From Burkholderiales bacterium (lineage in GTDB: Bacteria > Pseudomonadota > Gammaproteobacteria > Burkholderiales > JAEUOS01): DNA of 64,000 bases. A program made the translations under genes and the position numbers. Location: contig JAEUOR010000002.1 in the NCBI GenBank assembly GCA_016790635.1, positions 62,001 to 126,000 of the forward strand, given 5' to 3'. The notes beneath the pieces were generated by a model. The model was not told where the DNA came from, ran no database searches, and saw only the letters and a program-made list of their open reading frames with translations. This document shows positions 8,317 through 16,432 of the stretch, one piece after another (positions within the stretch are counted from its first letter, which is position 1; each line of letters begins with the position of its first letter).

Positions 8317-9834
8317 GTGCAGCAGATACTCAACACCTATCCGTCCACCATTGCTTCCGACAGCGATCACCCCTTCCTCACCGGCTTGTTCACCCCGGCG
8401 ATGCAGGAATGGGTGGCCGACACGGACAGCATGCGGGTGATCGGCGAGCTGCCGAAAGACCTCAGCGGCATCTACGTGCGCAACACGCACAACCAGGTGC
8501 ATGAGTCGATCGGCATGTACCACCCGTTCGACGGCGACGGCATGCTGCACGCGATGCACTTCGAAAACGGGCGTGCCACCTACCGAAACCGCTTCGTGCA
8601 GACCACAGGCTTTCTGGCGGAGCAGGCGGCCGGTCGCTCGCTGTGGCCGGGCATGCTCGCGCCGCACCTGGGTGCGCGTCGCGGCTGGGGCTCGATCGGC
8701 GCGATGAAGGACAACGCCGGCACCGACGTGAAGTGCCATGCCGGCAAGTTGATCGCGAGCATGTCGCAGGGCAGCGAGCCGTGGCGGCTCGACCCGATCT
8801 CGCTCGAAACGCTGGGCCCGGACGCCGACTGGGCGCGGCTGGTACCCGACGGCGTGGCCTCGCACTACAAGATCGACCCGGAGACGGGCGAGATGATGTT
8901 CTTCAATTATCCGGAGAAGCCGCCGTACTTGAACTACGGCATCGTCGACAAGCACAACCGGCTGGTGCACTACGTGCCGATCGACCTGCCTGGCGCGCGC
9001 TGGCCGCACGACCTTGGCATCACCAAGAACTACACCATCCTGCACGACCTGCCGTTCTTCTTCGACCCTGCGCTGCTCGCAAAAGGCCAGCGCAAGGTCA
9101 CCTTCTTCCGCGAGATGCCGGCGCGTTTCGGCGTCCTGCCGCGCCATGGCGACAACGCGCAGGTCCGCTGGTTCGAGGGCCGGCCGTGCCACATCCTGCA
9201 TCTCGCGAACTGCTATGAGGACGGCGACGAGGTCGTGATGGACGGCTGCATCATGACCAATCCGCACAAGCCCGCGGTGGGCGAGAGCAACGCCGACGGG
9301 CGCCAGGCAGCGTATGCGCGCATGCGGGCGCACCTCGACAAGTACAACAACCCGACGATGATGTACCGCTGGCGCTTCAACATGGCGACCGGGACAACGC
9401 ACGAAGAGCTGATCGACGATGAGATCACCGAGTTCCCGATGGTCAGCAACGACTATGTCGGCCGCCCGTACCGCTACAGCTTCAACGTGCTCTACGAGAA
9501 GGGCGAGTGGCTTTTCCGCGGCCTCAAGCGCTACGACATGCAAACCCGCAGCACGCAGCGGCTCGAGTACGGCAAGGGCTGCTTCGGCAGCGAACCGCAA
9601 TCGGCGCGCCGCGTCGGCGCCACGGCCGAAGACGACGGCTACGTGATCACGTTCGTGAACAACGCCGTCGACGAGCGGTCGGAGTGCTGGGTGATCCCCG
9701 CCTCCGACATCACGCAGGGGCCGCTGGCGCGCATCATTCTGCCGCACCGTATCTCGGCGGGTACCCACTCGGCCTGGGTGGAAAGCGACCGCATACAAGG
9801 CGAGGCCCGCGACCCGCGTTATCTCCCCGCTTGA
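8317..9834 (+). CDS. Carotenoid-cleavage-type dioxygenase (RPE65/CCD/lignostilbene dioxygenase superfamily), copy B
   Basis: 505-residue paralog of copy A. The iron-binding His residues are in ASHYKID (His183), PHDLGITKNY (His231), HILHLANCYE (His295) and SAGTHSAW (His484), so the active site looks intact. The start is GTG at 8317, with CCAGGAG six bases upstream. The two copies are clearly homologous throughout but diverged along their whole length, so this is an old duplication with possible substrate specialisation rather than an assembly artefact. It is the last gene of the rightward module and convergent with the IclR regulator. Confidence 0.93.
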   Translation: MQQILNTYPSTIASDSDHPFLTGLFTPAMQEWVADTDSMRVIGELPKDLSGIYVRNTHNQVHESIGMYHPFDGDGMLHAMHFENGRATYRNRFVQTTGFLAEQAAGRSLWPGMLAPHLGARRGWGSIGAMKDNAGTDVKCHAGKLIASMSQGSEPWRLDPISLETLGPDADWARLVPDGVASHYKIDPETGEMMFFNYPEKPPYLNYGIVDKHNRLVHYVPIDLPGARWPHDLGITKNYTILHDLPFFFDPALLAKGQRKVTFFREMPARFGVLPRHGDNAQVRWFEGRPCHILHLANCYEDGDEVVMDGCIMTNPHKPAVGESNADGRQAAYARMRAHLDKYNNPTMMYRWRFNMATGTTHEELIDDEITEFPMVSNDYVGRPYRYSFNVLYEKGEWLFRGLKRYDMQTRSTQRLEYGKGCFGSEPQSARRVGATAEDDGYVITFVNNAVDERSECWVIPASDITQGPLARIILPHRISAGTHSAWVESDRIQGEARDPRYLPA

Positions 9835-9885
9835 AGCCGCCTGTCGGCACGCCTGCACGGCGTGTCGCGATGGGGCGGTGCCGCT

Positions 9886-10740
9886 TCAGCCCGCGGCGCG
9901 CCGCTTGCGCGCCGGCGCAGCGGCCATGACCCCGTCGGTCAGGTGGTCTGCAACCTCGCGCACCTGCCGTACCAGGCGTGGTCCGACGATGTTGGTGAGG
10001 TGCGCCGTCGACAGCGCGGTCGAGGGTCCGGCGCAGCCGAACACGAACACGCCGCGCTCGCCGAGCGCGAGCGGGGCGCTGACGCCCGCGACCGCGCCGT
10101 CCCGGCCGCGGCGCGAGACAACGAAGCCGCGTCGTGCGACCTCGCGGTGAGCGCGTTCGACGTCGACCCGCACGGCATCCCAGTCGTTCGGATGCGCGCG
10201 CCGCAGTGACTCGAGCAGACGCACCCGCTCGGCCAGCGGCACGGCCACCAGGTATGCGAGCCCGAGCGAGGTGTCGCGCAGCGACACATGCGAGCCGCCG
10301 TCGGTGTAGGCGGCGCGCGCGACCCGCGGCGGCCGGACAACCTCGATCATGACCATCGAGCGGCGCTCGCGCGTCGCCAGGATGACGCTCAGTCCGAATT
10401 CCTCGGCCAGCGCCTGCATGCGCGGGCGCGCGACACGCTGCAAGCCGAGATGGCGCTGGACGCTGGCGCCCAGCCCGAGCACGCGCGCGCCGATGCTGTA
10501 CTTGCGCGTGCCCTCGTCAAGCCTAAGATAGCCGAGGGCGGCCAATGTGCCCGTGAGGCGCGACACTGTCGCCTTCGGCAAGCCAGTGATCTCGACCAGT
10601 TCCTGGTTGCCGAGCAGTTCGACCCGCTCGAACGCGGCCAGGACTTCAAGCCCCTTGGCGAGCGTGGCGACGAAGCCGGGCCGTGCGGCCTCGGGCACCC
10701 GTCGGCGTGCGTCGGCGCGAACAGCATCGACTCCTGGCAT
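9886..10740 (-). CDS. IclR-family transcriptional regulator
   Basis: 284-residue IclR regulator. The N-terminal winged helix is at about 15-75, with recognition segment GLPKATVSRLTGTLAALGYL. The effector domain follows (IGARVLGLGASVQRHL... and VVSRRGRDGAVAGVSAPL). IclR proteins of this type commonly control aromatic or carboxylic-acid catabolism. The start is ATG at 10740; the upstream extension to 10818 is not IclR-like. It is convergent with oxygenase B and transcribed in the same direction as the upstream orphan Bug receptor. The target is unknown, with the oxygenase island or the Bug gene as the first candidates. Confidence 0.9.
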   Translation of the reverse strand: MPGVDAVRADARRRVPEAARPGFVATLAKGLEVLAAFERVELLGNQELVEITGLPKATVSRLTGTLAALGYLRLDEGTRKYSIGARVLGLGASVQRHLGLQRVARPRMQALAEEFGLSVILATRERRSMVMIEVVRPPRVARAAYTDGGSHVSLRDTSLGLAYLVAVPLAERVRLLESLRRAHPNDWDAVRVDVERAHREVARRGFVVSRRGRDGAVAGVSAPLALGERGVFVFGCAGPSTALSTAHLTNIVGPRLVRQVREVADHLTDGVMAAAPARKRRAAG

Positions 10741-11017
10741 CACGCTCCCCCAAGCCCACCCGCCGCGCCATGCGGCCGTGCCGCGACGTTCCGCGGATTG
10801 GAGCTGAGAGCGTATCACGGTGGCGACTGGCCGCCGTTGCCTAACCCGGTTGATTCACCAGAGTGTCGACATTGGGGCGCACTGGTGAAGAGTGGGTCTG
10901 CGGCTGAATTGCGGATGCCGATGAAGCGGTCGTTCTTATCCGCCGCGATCGAGAATCGATCGCTTTTTCGGGGGGTGCTTGGTGCCGGCCTGTCCTTTCA
11001 GGCGGAAGACTGTGCCT
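10741..11017. other. 277-bp intergenic region upstream of the IclR gene
   Basis: No coding sequence is supported here. It holds the upstream region of the IclR gene and the 3' flank of the Bug gene. Its one striking element is a 7-bp hairpin followed by T5 on the plus strand (10945-10968), listed separately. Confidence 0.6.
10945..10968 (+). terminator. Terminator-like hairpin with T5, no plus-strand gene upstream
   Basis: GCGATCG (10945-10951), loop AGAAT, CGATCGC (10957-10963), then TTTTT. In the plus orientation it has the form of a small Rho-independent terminator, but no plus-strand gene precedes it. On the minus strand the same hairpin would follow the Bug stop by about 50 nt but lacks a U tract. 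It may end a small RNA or be chance. Confidence 0.4.
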
Positions 11018-11998
11018 TCAATCGATCTTGATGGCTCCCGAGCGCACCAGTGCACCGTAGCGCTCGTCGCCTTCCTGGATCGCGCTGCGGAACTGCGCCG
11101 GTGTGCTGGCCCACACGTCCAGGCCGAGTTTGTCCAGGCGTTGGGCCACCGACGGCGTGCGCAAGGCCTTGGTGAAGGCCTCGCCCAGCCGCGCAATCAC
11201 TGAGGGCGGCGTGCCGGATGCGACCGCGTAACCGACCCAGCCGTCGGAGACGAAATCCACACCCTGTTCCTTGAAGGTGGGCACCTGCGGCATGGACTCC
11301 TCGCGCCGGTTTCCGGACACCGCCAGCGCCACCACCTTGCCGCCGTCCATCACCTGCGCGCGCATGGTGGTGGAGAGCAGTGCGTACTGGATCTGGCCAC
11401 TGATCAGGTCGAGGAAGATCCGCGCCTCGCCGTGGTAGGGCACATGCGTGCCCTGGAATCCCATCTTGTTGGCCATCAGTACGTTGTTGAAGTGAAAGCT
11501 CGTGCCGGCTCCGGGCGTGCCGTAGTTCAGCTTGCCCGTATTGCGCCGGGCGTAGGCGGTGAACTCGGCCAGCGTGCGTACACCCAGGTCCTTGTTCACC
11601 GCCAGGATCAGGGAGGTCTGGACGGCAGCCGTGATCGGCTCGAAATCCTGCAGGGGCCGGATCTTGTAGGCCGGGTTGGTGAGCGGCAACGTGATCATGG
11701 TGGCCGGCACCACCAGCGCGACGGTGTAGCCGTCGCGCGGCGCGGCCAGCACGCCCTGCAGGCCCACCTGGCCACCGGCCCCCGGTTTGTTCTCCACCAC
11801 CACCTGCGTGCCCAGCACCGCGCCCAGTTCGTCCCCGAGTGTGCGCGTCACCACGTCGGTCAATCCGCCGGGCGGGTAGGGCACCACGATCTTGATGGGC
11901 CGCTCCGGCCACTTGTTCGCGAGTGCGGACGCGGCACACAGGCACAGGGCCAGTGCAGCCAGCGCGCGTCGGGTCATGGTGGGTATGGAGCAGGGCAT
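11018..11998 (-). CDS. Bug/TctC-family periplasmic substrate-binding receptor
   Basis: 326-residue Bug receptor. The signal peptide is MTRRALAALALCLCAASALA, preceded by a short MPCSIPT leader. The mature part begins KWPERPIKIVVPYPPGG followed by TDVVTRT, the classic Bug ligand-loop motif. The start at 11998 is preferred because GGAGG lies about six bases upstream, whereas the internal ATG at 11977 has no Shine-Dalgarno. No TctA/TctB partner is adjacent. It lies upstream of the IclR gene on the same strand. The ligand is unknown. Confidence 0.92.
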   Translation of the reverse strand: MPCSIPTMTRRALAALALCLCAASALANKWPERPIKIVVPYPPGGLTDVVTRTLGDELGAVLGTQVVVENKPGAGGQVGLQGVLAAPRDGYTVALVVPATMITLPLTNPAYKIRPLQDFEPITAAVQTSLILAVNKDLGVRTLAEFTAYARRNTGKLNYGTPGAGTSFHFNNVLMANKMGFQGTHVPYHGEARIFLDLISGQIQYALLSTTMRAQVMDGGKVVALAVSGNRREESMPQVPTFKEQGVDFVSDGWVGYAVASGTPPSVIARLGEAFTKALRTPSVAQRLDKLGLDVWASTPAQFRSAIQEGDERYGALVRSGAIKID

Positions 11999-12296
11999 CG
12001 AAGGCCTCCGTCGGGCTTAGGGTGGTGGGTCGGGGTGGCGTCAGGTGCGCCACAACTGTTTGCGTACGAAGCGCACGGCGTACACGATGAATACGGCATA
12101 CGGCATGGCGAAGGAATAGAGGCCCGCGTCATCGATGCAGGCGTACTGCGCCTGGATGTCTCCTTGTCAGCCACGTCCCTCAATTTCGGCCGGATTGTGG
12201 CGCGCCGCTGCGGGCCTACCAAGACTCATCGGAAGCAGTTTCAATACGCGGAACTGGATTGATTCAAGGCTATACAAGCCGGCGTTGCCGCGCCGA
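11999..12296. other. 298-bp gap between Bug receptor and threonine aldolase
   Basis: No intact gene is supported. On the minus strand, 12041-12166 is an open frame without a usable start that ends in a hydrophobic, membrane-like stretch (AMPYAVFIVYAVRFVRKQLW) before a stop. It may be the remnant 3' end of a membrane-protein gene. The rest would contain the Bug promoter; no clear -35/-10 pair was found. Confidence 0.4.
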
Positions 12297-13337
12297 TCAC
12301 ACCTTGCCGTCCAGGATCTCGACCAATACCGCCGCCGCACGGTCGCAATCGGCGCCCGAGACATCCAGGTGCGTCACCAGCCGCAGCTTGGTCGGCCCGA
12401 GCGCATTGATCAGCACGCCGCGCGCGCGGGCGCCCTGCACCAGGCCCGGCGCATCGACGCGGGCGCTCTCGAGTTCGAAGACGACGATGTTGGTCTCCAC
12501 GCGGTCGAGCGCGATCTTCACGCCCGGGCAGGCGGCCAGGCGCTGGGCGATGCGGCGTGCGTTGGCATGGTCCTCCGGCAGGCGCGCCAGATGATGGGTC
12601 AAGGCGTGGTCGCAGGCGGCGGCGAACATGCCGACCTGTCGCATCGCGCCGCCCAGCATGCGCCGCTGCCGGATGGCGCGGCTGATGAGGTCGCGCGGAC
12701 CGGCCAGGATGGACCCGGCGGGAGCGCCGAGCCCCTTGGAGAACGCGACCATGACCAGATCAAAGGGTGCGCAGGCTGTGGCGTGCGACTGGCCGGTCAC
12801 CGCGCAGGCGTTCCACAGCCGTGCGCCGTCCAGGTAGGTCGCCAGGCGCAATTCGCGCGCGGTCGCGCAGATGGCCTCGACCTGGGCGGGCGGGAAGACG
12901 CGCCCACCGTGGCGATTGTGCGTGTTCTCGATCTGCACCAGCGTGGTCGGCGGCAGGGGCAGGACCGGCGAGTCCTGCGGCTTGGCCATTCGCCTCACGT
13001 CCGCGGCGGTGAAGAGCCCCTCGCCGGGAATCTCGGTGCACTGCACGCCGGCGTTGGCCGCCGATCCGCCGGTCTCGTGCCAGGCCGAGTGGGCTTCGCT
13101 GGCGATGAGCACGTCGTCGCCGGGGCGTGTCAGCACGCGCAGCGCGACCTGGTTGGCCATGGTGCCCGAGGGCAGCCACAGCGAGGCTTCCTTGCCCAGC
13201 AGCGCGGCGACGCGCTCCTCCAATGCGTTGAGCGTGGGATCGTCGCCGTACTGCATGTCGCCGACCGGGGCTTGTGCCATGGCCGCGCGCATCGCGGGGG
13301 TGGGGCGGGTGACGGTGTCGGAACGAAGGTCGATCAT
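12297..13337 (-). CDS. ltaE: Low-specificity L-threonine aldolase
   Basis: 346-residue fold-type I PLP enzyme that cleaves L-threonine or L-allo-threonine to glycine and acetaldehyde. Diagnostic features are [16 protein letters not shown] at the N-terminus, [10 protein letters not shown], the SEAHSAWHE segment, [21 protein letters not shown] and the PLP lysine in FSKGLGAP (Lys201). The length is normal for the family. It is divergent from the gamma-glutamyltransferase gene, with 96 bp between the two starts. Amino-acid specificity beyond threonine is not determined by sequence. Confidence 0.93.
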   Translation of the reverse strand: MIDLRSDTVTRPTPAMRAAMAQAPVGDMQYGDDPTLNALEERVAALLGKEASLWLPSGTMANQVALRVLTRPGDDVLIASEAHSAWHETGGSAANAGVQCTEIPGEGLFTAADVRRMAKPQDSPVLPLPPTTLVQIENTHNRHGGRVFPPAQVEAICATARELRLATYLDGARLWNACAVTGQSHATACAPFDLVMVAFSKGLGAPAGSILAGPRDLISRAIRQRRMLGGAMRQVGMFAAACDHALTHHLARLPEDHANARRIAQRLAACPGVKIALDRVETNIVVFELESARVDAPGLVQGARARGVLINALGPTKLRLVTHLDVSGADCDRAAAVLVEILDGKV

Positions 13338-13433
13338 GCGTGCATGCTAGGGCAAAGCGTCGCCCCCGACAAGCAGTCGCGGCGCGCCGGCGCGAGATAA
13401 TCGCCCGGTGCAGCAGTGAACAAGGAACCATTC

Positions 13434-15029
13434 ATGGCCGACAACTTCAGCCGCAACCAGCAAGTCTCGAAACCTGCTGTGCATTCATCCGGCGGCATCG
13501 TCGTGGCACAGCATCGTCACGCCGCGGAGGTCGGCGCGCAGGTGCTCGCCGCCGGCGGCGATTGCGTCGACGCCGTCGTCGCCACCTCGTTCGCGCTGGG
13601 TGCGGTCGAGCCGTGGATGAGCGGGGTCGGCGGCGGCGGGGCCATGGTCCTGTATCGCGCCGCCAGCGACACGGTCGAGGTGATCGACTTCGGCATGCGC
13701 TCGCCGGCGGGACTCGATGCGCGCGACTATCCCCTGAGCGGCGCGGGCGCATCCGCGGACCTGTTTCCCTGGCCGCGCGTGGTGGACGATCGCAACGTGC
13801 ACGGCGCGGCTTCGATCGCGGTACCCGGCACGGTCGCCGGCATGGCCATGGCGCACGCGCGCCATGCCCGCATGCCGTGGCGCGAACTGGTCACGCCCGC
13901 GGTGGCGCTGGCGCGGCGCGGCGTGATCGTCGACTGGTTCGCCACCGACATGATCGCGTCAGGGGCGCCTGACCTGCGCCGCTATCCGGCGAGCGCAGCG
14001 GCCTACCTCGTGGACGGCCTGCCGCCGACCGCCGCCTGGAGTGTCAGGCAGGAAGTGCGCCTGCCGCAGCAACGCCTGGCCGCGACGCTGGACGAACTGG
14101 CCGCCGCGGGCGCACAGTCCTTCTACCAGGGCGACCTAGCGCAGAGCATCGCCGCTGACGTGCGAGCCGGCGGCGGATCCCTGTCCGCGGCGGACCTGGC
14201 TGCCTACGCGGCGATGCCGCGCGCCGCGCTCACGATTCCCTATCGCGGCGGCAAGGTCTACGCCACGCCCGAATTGACCGCCGGGCCGACGCTGGCCGGC
14301 GTGCTGCGCGCCCTCGAAGCCTGGCAGCCACACGGCTCTGCACCGGACGCAGCGGCCTATGCGGCCTTCGCGCGCGCGATTCAGGCCGGCTACCGCACGC
14401 GCCTGGCCGACATGGGCGATGCCGACGGCCGGCGCGCCATCGGCGCGGAGCATTTGGCGCCGGGCTGCACTTCGCATTTCTCGGTGGTGGACCGGCACGG
14501 CAACATGGCGGCGGTGACGCAGACCCTGCTCTCGATCTTCGGTTCGCGCTACGTGCTGCCGTCCTCGGGCATCCTCATGAACAACGGCATCCTGTGGTTC
14601 GACACGGAAGCCGGCAAGACCAATTCGCTCTCCGGCGGAAAACGCTGCCTGACCAACTACACGCCGGTCATCGCGGCGGACGCGCGTGGCGCGCGCATCG
14701 CGCTGGGGGCCTCCGGCGGCCGGCGCATCCTGCCGGCGGTCGCGCAGTTGCTGTCGTTCACGCATGACTATGCGATGGACCTGCAGACCGCCTTTCACAC
14801 GCCGCGCATCGACGCCAGCGAGGGCGCGACCGTGATCGCGGACCTGCGCCTGCCGGCCGCGGTGCGCGCCGCGCTGGCCGCCGAGTTCGACAGCGTGGAA
14901 GCGGCCCTGCAGACCCTGCCGATGAAATTCGCCTGCCCGTCGGCAGTGGCACGCGACAAGGGGCAGAACAGCGGCGCGACCGAGATCTTCCTGCCGTGGG
15001 CCGAGGCGGTCGCCGAGAGTCCCGCGTGA
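13434..15029 (+). CDS. Gamma-glutamyltransferase family protein (Ntn hydrolase)
   Basis: 531-residue member of the GGT family. These enzymes transfer or hydrolyse gamma-glutamyl groups and mature by autocleavage. The large-subunit part has VVAQHRHAAEVGAQVLAAGG and the SGVGGGGAMVLY loop. The predicted autocleavage and nucleophile threonine is Thr346 in GCTSHFSVVDRHGN, followed by GSRY and NNGILWFD. No signal peptide is apparent, so it may be cytoplasmic, unlike classical periplasmic GGT. The start is ATG at 13434, preceded by AAGGAA at a six-base spacing. It is followed after 22 bp by a PLP dehydratase, suggesting a small amino-acid catabolic operon. Confidence 0.88.
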   Translation: MADNFSRNQQVSKPAVHSSGGIVVAQHRHAAEVGAQVLAAGGDCVDAVVATSFALGAVEPWMSGVGGGGAMVLYRAASDTVEVIDFGMRSPAGLDARDYPLSGAGASADLFPWPRVVDDRNVHGAASIAVPGTVAGMAMAHARHARMPWRELVTPAVALARRGVIVDWFATDMIASGAPDLRRYPASAAAYLVDGLPPTAAWSVRQEVRLPQQRLAATLDELAAAGAQSFYQGDLAQSIAADVRAGGGSLSAADLAAYAAMPRAALTIPYRGGKVYATPELTAGPTLAGVLRALEAWQPHGSAPDAAAYAAFARAIQAGYRTRLADMGDADGRRAIGAEHLAPGCTSHFSVVDRHGNMAAVTQTLLSIFGSRYVLPSSGILMNNGILWFDTEAGKTNSLSGGKRCLTNYTPVIAADARGARIALGASGGRRILPAVAQLLSFTHDYAMDLQTAFHTPRIDASEGATVIADLRLPAAVRAALAAEFDSVEAALQTLPMKFACPSAVARDKGQNSGATEIFLPWAEAVAESPA

Positions 15030-15051
15030 GCACGAGGAGCCAGGCCGCGCC

Positions 15052-15975
15052 ATGAACCCCGGCGAGATCCGCCATGCGATGGCGCGGGTCGGCCCGCGCC
15101 TGAGGCGCACGCCGGTCATCGAGTTGCCGCGCGGCGCGTTCGGCATCGACGCCACGCTGGTGCTCAAACTCGAATGCATGCAGCACACCGGCAGCTTCAA
15201 GCCGCGCGGGGCGCTCAATCGCATGCTGGCCAACCCCCTGCCCGCCGCCGGGGTGATCGCAGCCTCGGGGGGCAACCACGGCGCCGCGGTTGCGTGGGCG
15301 GCGCGCGCGCTCGGGGTGGACGCCGAGGTGTTCGTCCCCGCGAGTTCCAGCGCCGCCAAGATCGAGCGCATTCGCGCGTACGGGGCGCGCACCCATGTGG
15401 GCGGCGCGGCCTACGCCGATGCCTTCGACGCCATGCAGAAGCGTGCCCTCGAGACCGGCGCGCTGGTGGTGCATGCCTACGACCAGCCCGAGACTGTCGC
15501 AGGCCAGGGCACGCTGGCGCTCGAGTTCGAGGCGCAGGCCTTCGGCCTGGACAGCGTCGTCATCGCCTGCGGGGGCGGCGGGCTCCTGGGCGGCGTCGCC
15601 GCCTGGTTCGAGTCGCGCGTGCGCGTTGTCGCCGTCGAGCCGCGCGACTGCCCGACGCTCTTCCAGGCACGCGCTACCGGCGCACCGACCGACGTTTCCG
15701 CCGGCGGCATCGCCGCCGATTCGCTGGGGGCACGGCGCATCGGCACGCTCGCATTCACGATTGCCGCGCGGCACGTGGCCGACTGCGTGCTGGTCGATGA
15801 CGCGGCCATCCGCACCGCCCAGCGGGCGCTGTGGGAGGAGTGCCGCGTCGCCGCCGAGCCGGGCGGCGCCACCGCGCTGGCCGCGCTCATGGCCGGCGCG
15901 TGGCGCCCGGGTGCCGGCGAGCGCGTCGGGGTGCTGGTGTGCGGCGCCAATCTCGACCCGGCGTCGCTCGCCTGA
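15052..15975 (+). CDS. PLP-dependent serine/threonine dehydratase-like enzyme
   Basis: 307-residue fold-type II PLP enzyme. The PLP lysine is Lys50 in HTGSFKPRGA, the substrate loop is ASGGNHGAAVAWAA, and the phosphate-binding glycine loop is CGGGGLLGG. The pattern matches biosynthetic/catabolic threonine dehydratase and serine racemase-type enzymes without the C-terminal ACT domain. The likely product is a 2-oxoacid plus ammonia. It sits 22 bp after the GGT gene. The exact substrate is unresolved. Confidence 0.88.
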   Translation: MNPGEIRHAMARVGPRLRRTPVIELPRGAFGIDATLVLKLECMQHTGSFKPRGALNRMLANPLPAAGVIAASGGNHGAAVAWAARALGVDAEVFVPASSSAAKIERIRAYGARTHVGGAAYADAFDAMQKRALETGALVVHAYDQPETVAGQGTLALEFEAQAFGLDSVVIACGGGGLLGGVAAWFESRVRVVAVEPRDCPTLFQARATGAPTDVSAGGIAADSLGARRIGTLAFTIAARHVADCVLVDDAAIRTAQRALWEECRVAAEPGGATALAALMAGAWRPGAGERVGVLVCGANLDPASLA

Positions 15976-16028
15976 GTCGACGTAAACTGCCTGCGCAAGA
16001 TCGAGCGAACACAACAGAGGGGCGCCCA

Positions 16029-16412
16029 ATGAACATCGAGAAGGTCATCTTCGGATTCTTCAACATCCTGGCGTGCACGCTCAATTTCGGGTTTTTCATC
16101 GGCGACATCGACCGGCCCGAACTGCACCACCCGTTCGAGCTCTTCGCCGCGGTGGTGGTCAACCTGATCGTCACCGTGCTCAAGTTCGGCGACCGCACCC
16201 AGCTTGGCGCGACCCATCTGGCCACCAGCTTGGTGGCGTCGCTGCAGCTGGTCGCCGCCGCCTGCGTGTGGGGCTGGGAGCTCTATGTCGCCAAAGTGCC
16301 GATGACTGGCGACACCATGTCGGTCATCGTCTCGCTGTCCGGCGGTGCGCTTGTCGCCAACCTGATCTCGGTGATCCTCCTGATCGGCGAGACGCTGCGC
16401 CACGGACGCTAG
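16029..16412 (+). CDS. DUF6394-type small integral membrane protein
   Basis: 127-residue protein with about four hydrophobic segments: VIFGFFNILACTLNFGFFIG, HPFELFAAVVVNLIVTVL, LATSLVASLQLVAAACVWGW and VSLSGGALVANLISVILLIG. I recognise the overall pattern as the DUF6394 family, which has no established function. It lies 20 bp upstream of a K+ channel and is probably co-transcribed with it, so an accessory role in ion transport is a reasonable hypothesis. The ATG follows an AGAGGGGCG purine stretch. Confidence 0.8.
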   Translation: MNIEKVIFGFFNILACTLNFGFFIGDIDRPELHHPFELFAAVVVNLIVTVLKFGDRTQLGATHLATSLVASLQLVAAACVWGWELYVAKVPMTGDTMSVIVSLSGGALVANLISVILLIGETLRHGR

Positions 16413-16432
16413 CCGGGCAAGCGCGCGCCGGC

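Noticed and set aside
2555..9834. Second oxygenase-hydrolase pair as an assembly or recent duplication
   Set aside because: The copies are diverged along their whole length, are in opposite orientation, and have different neighbours and starts.
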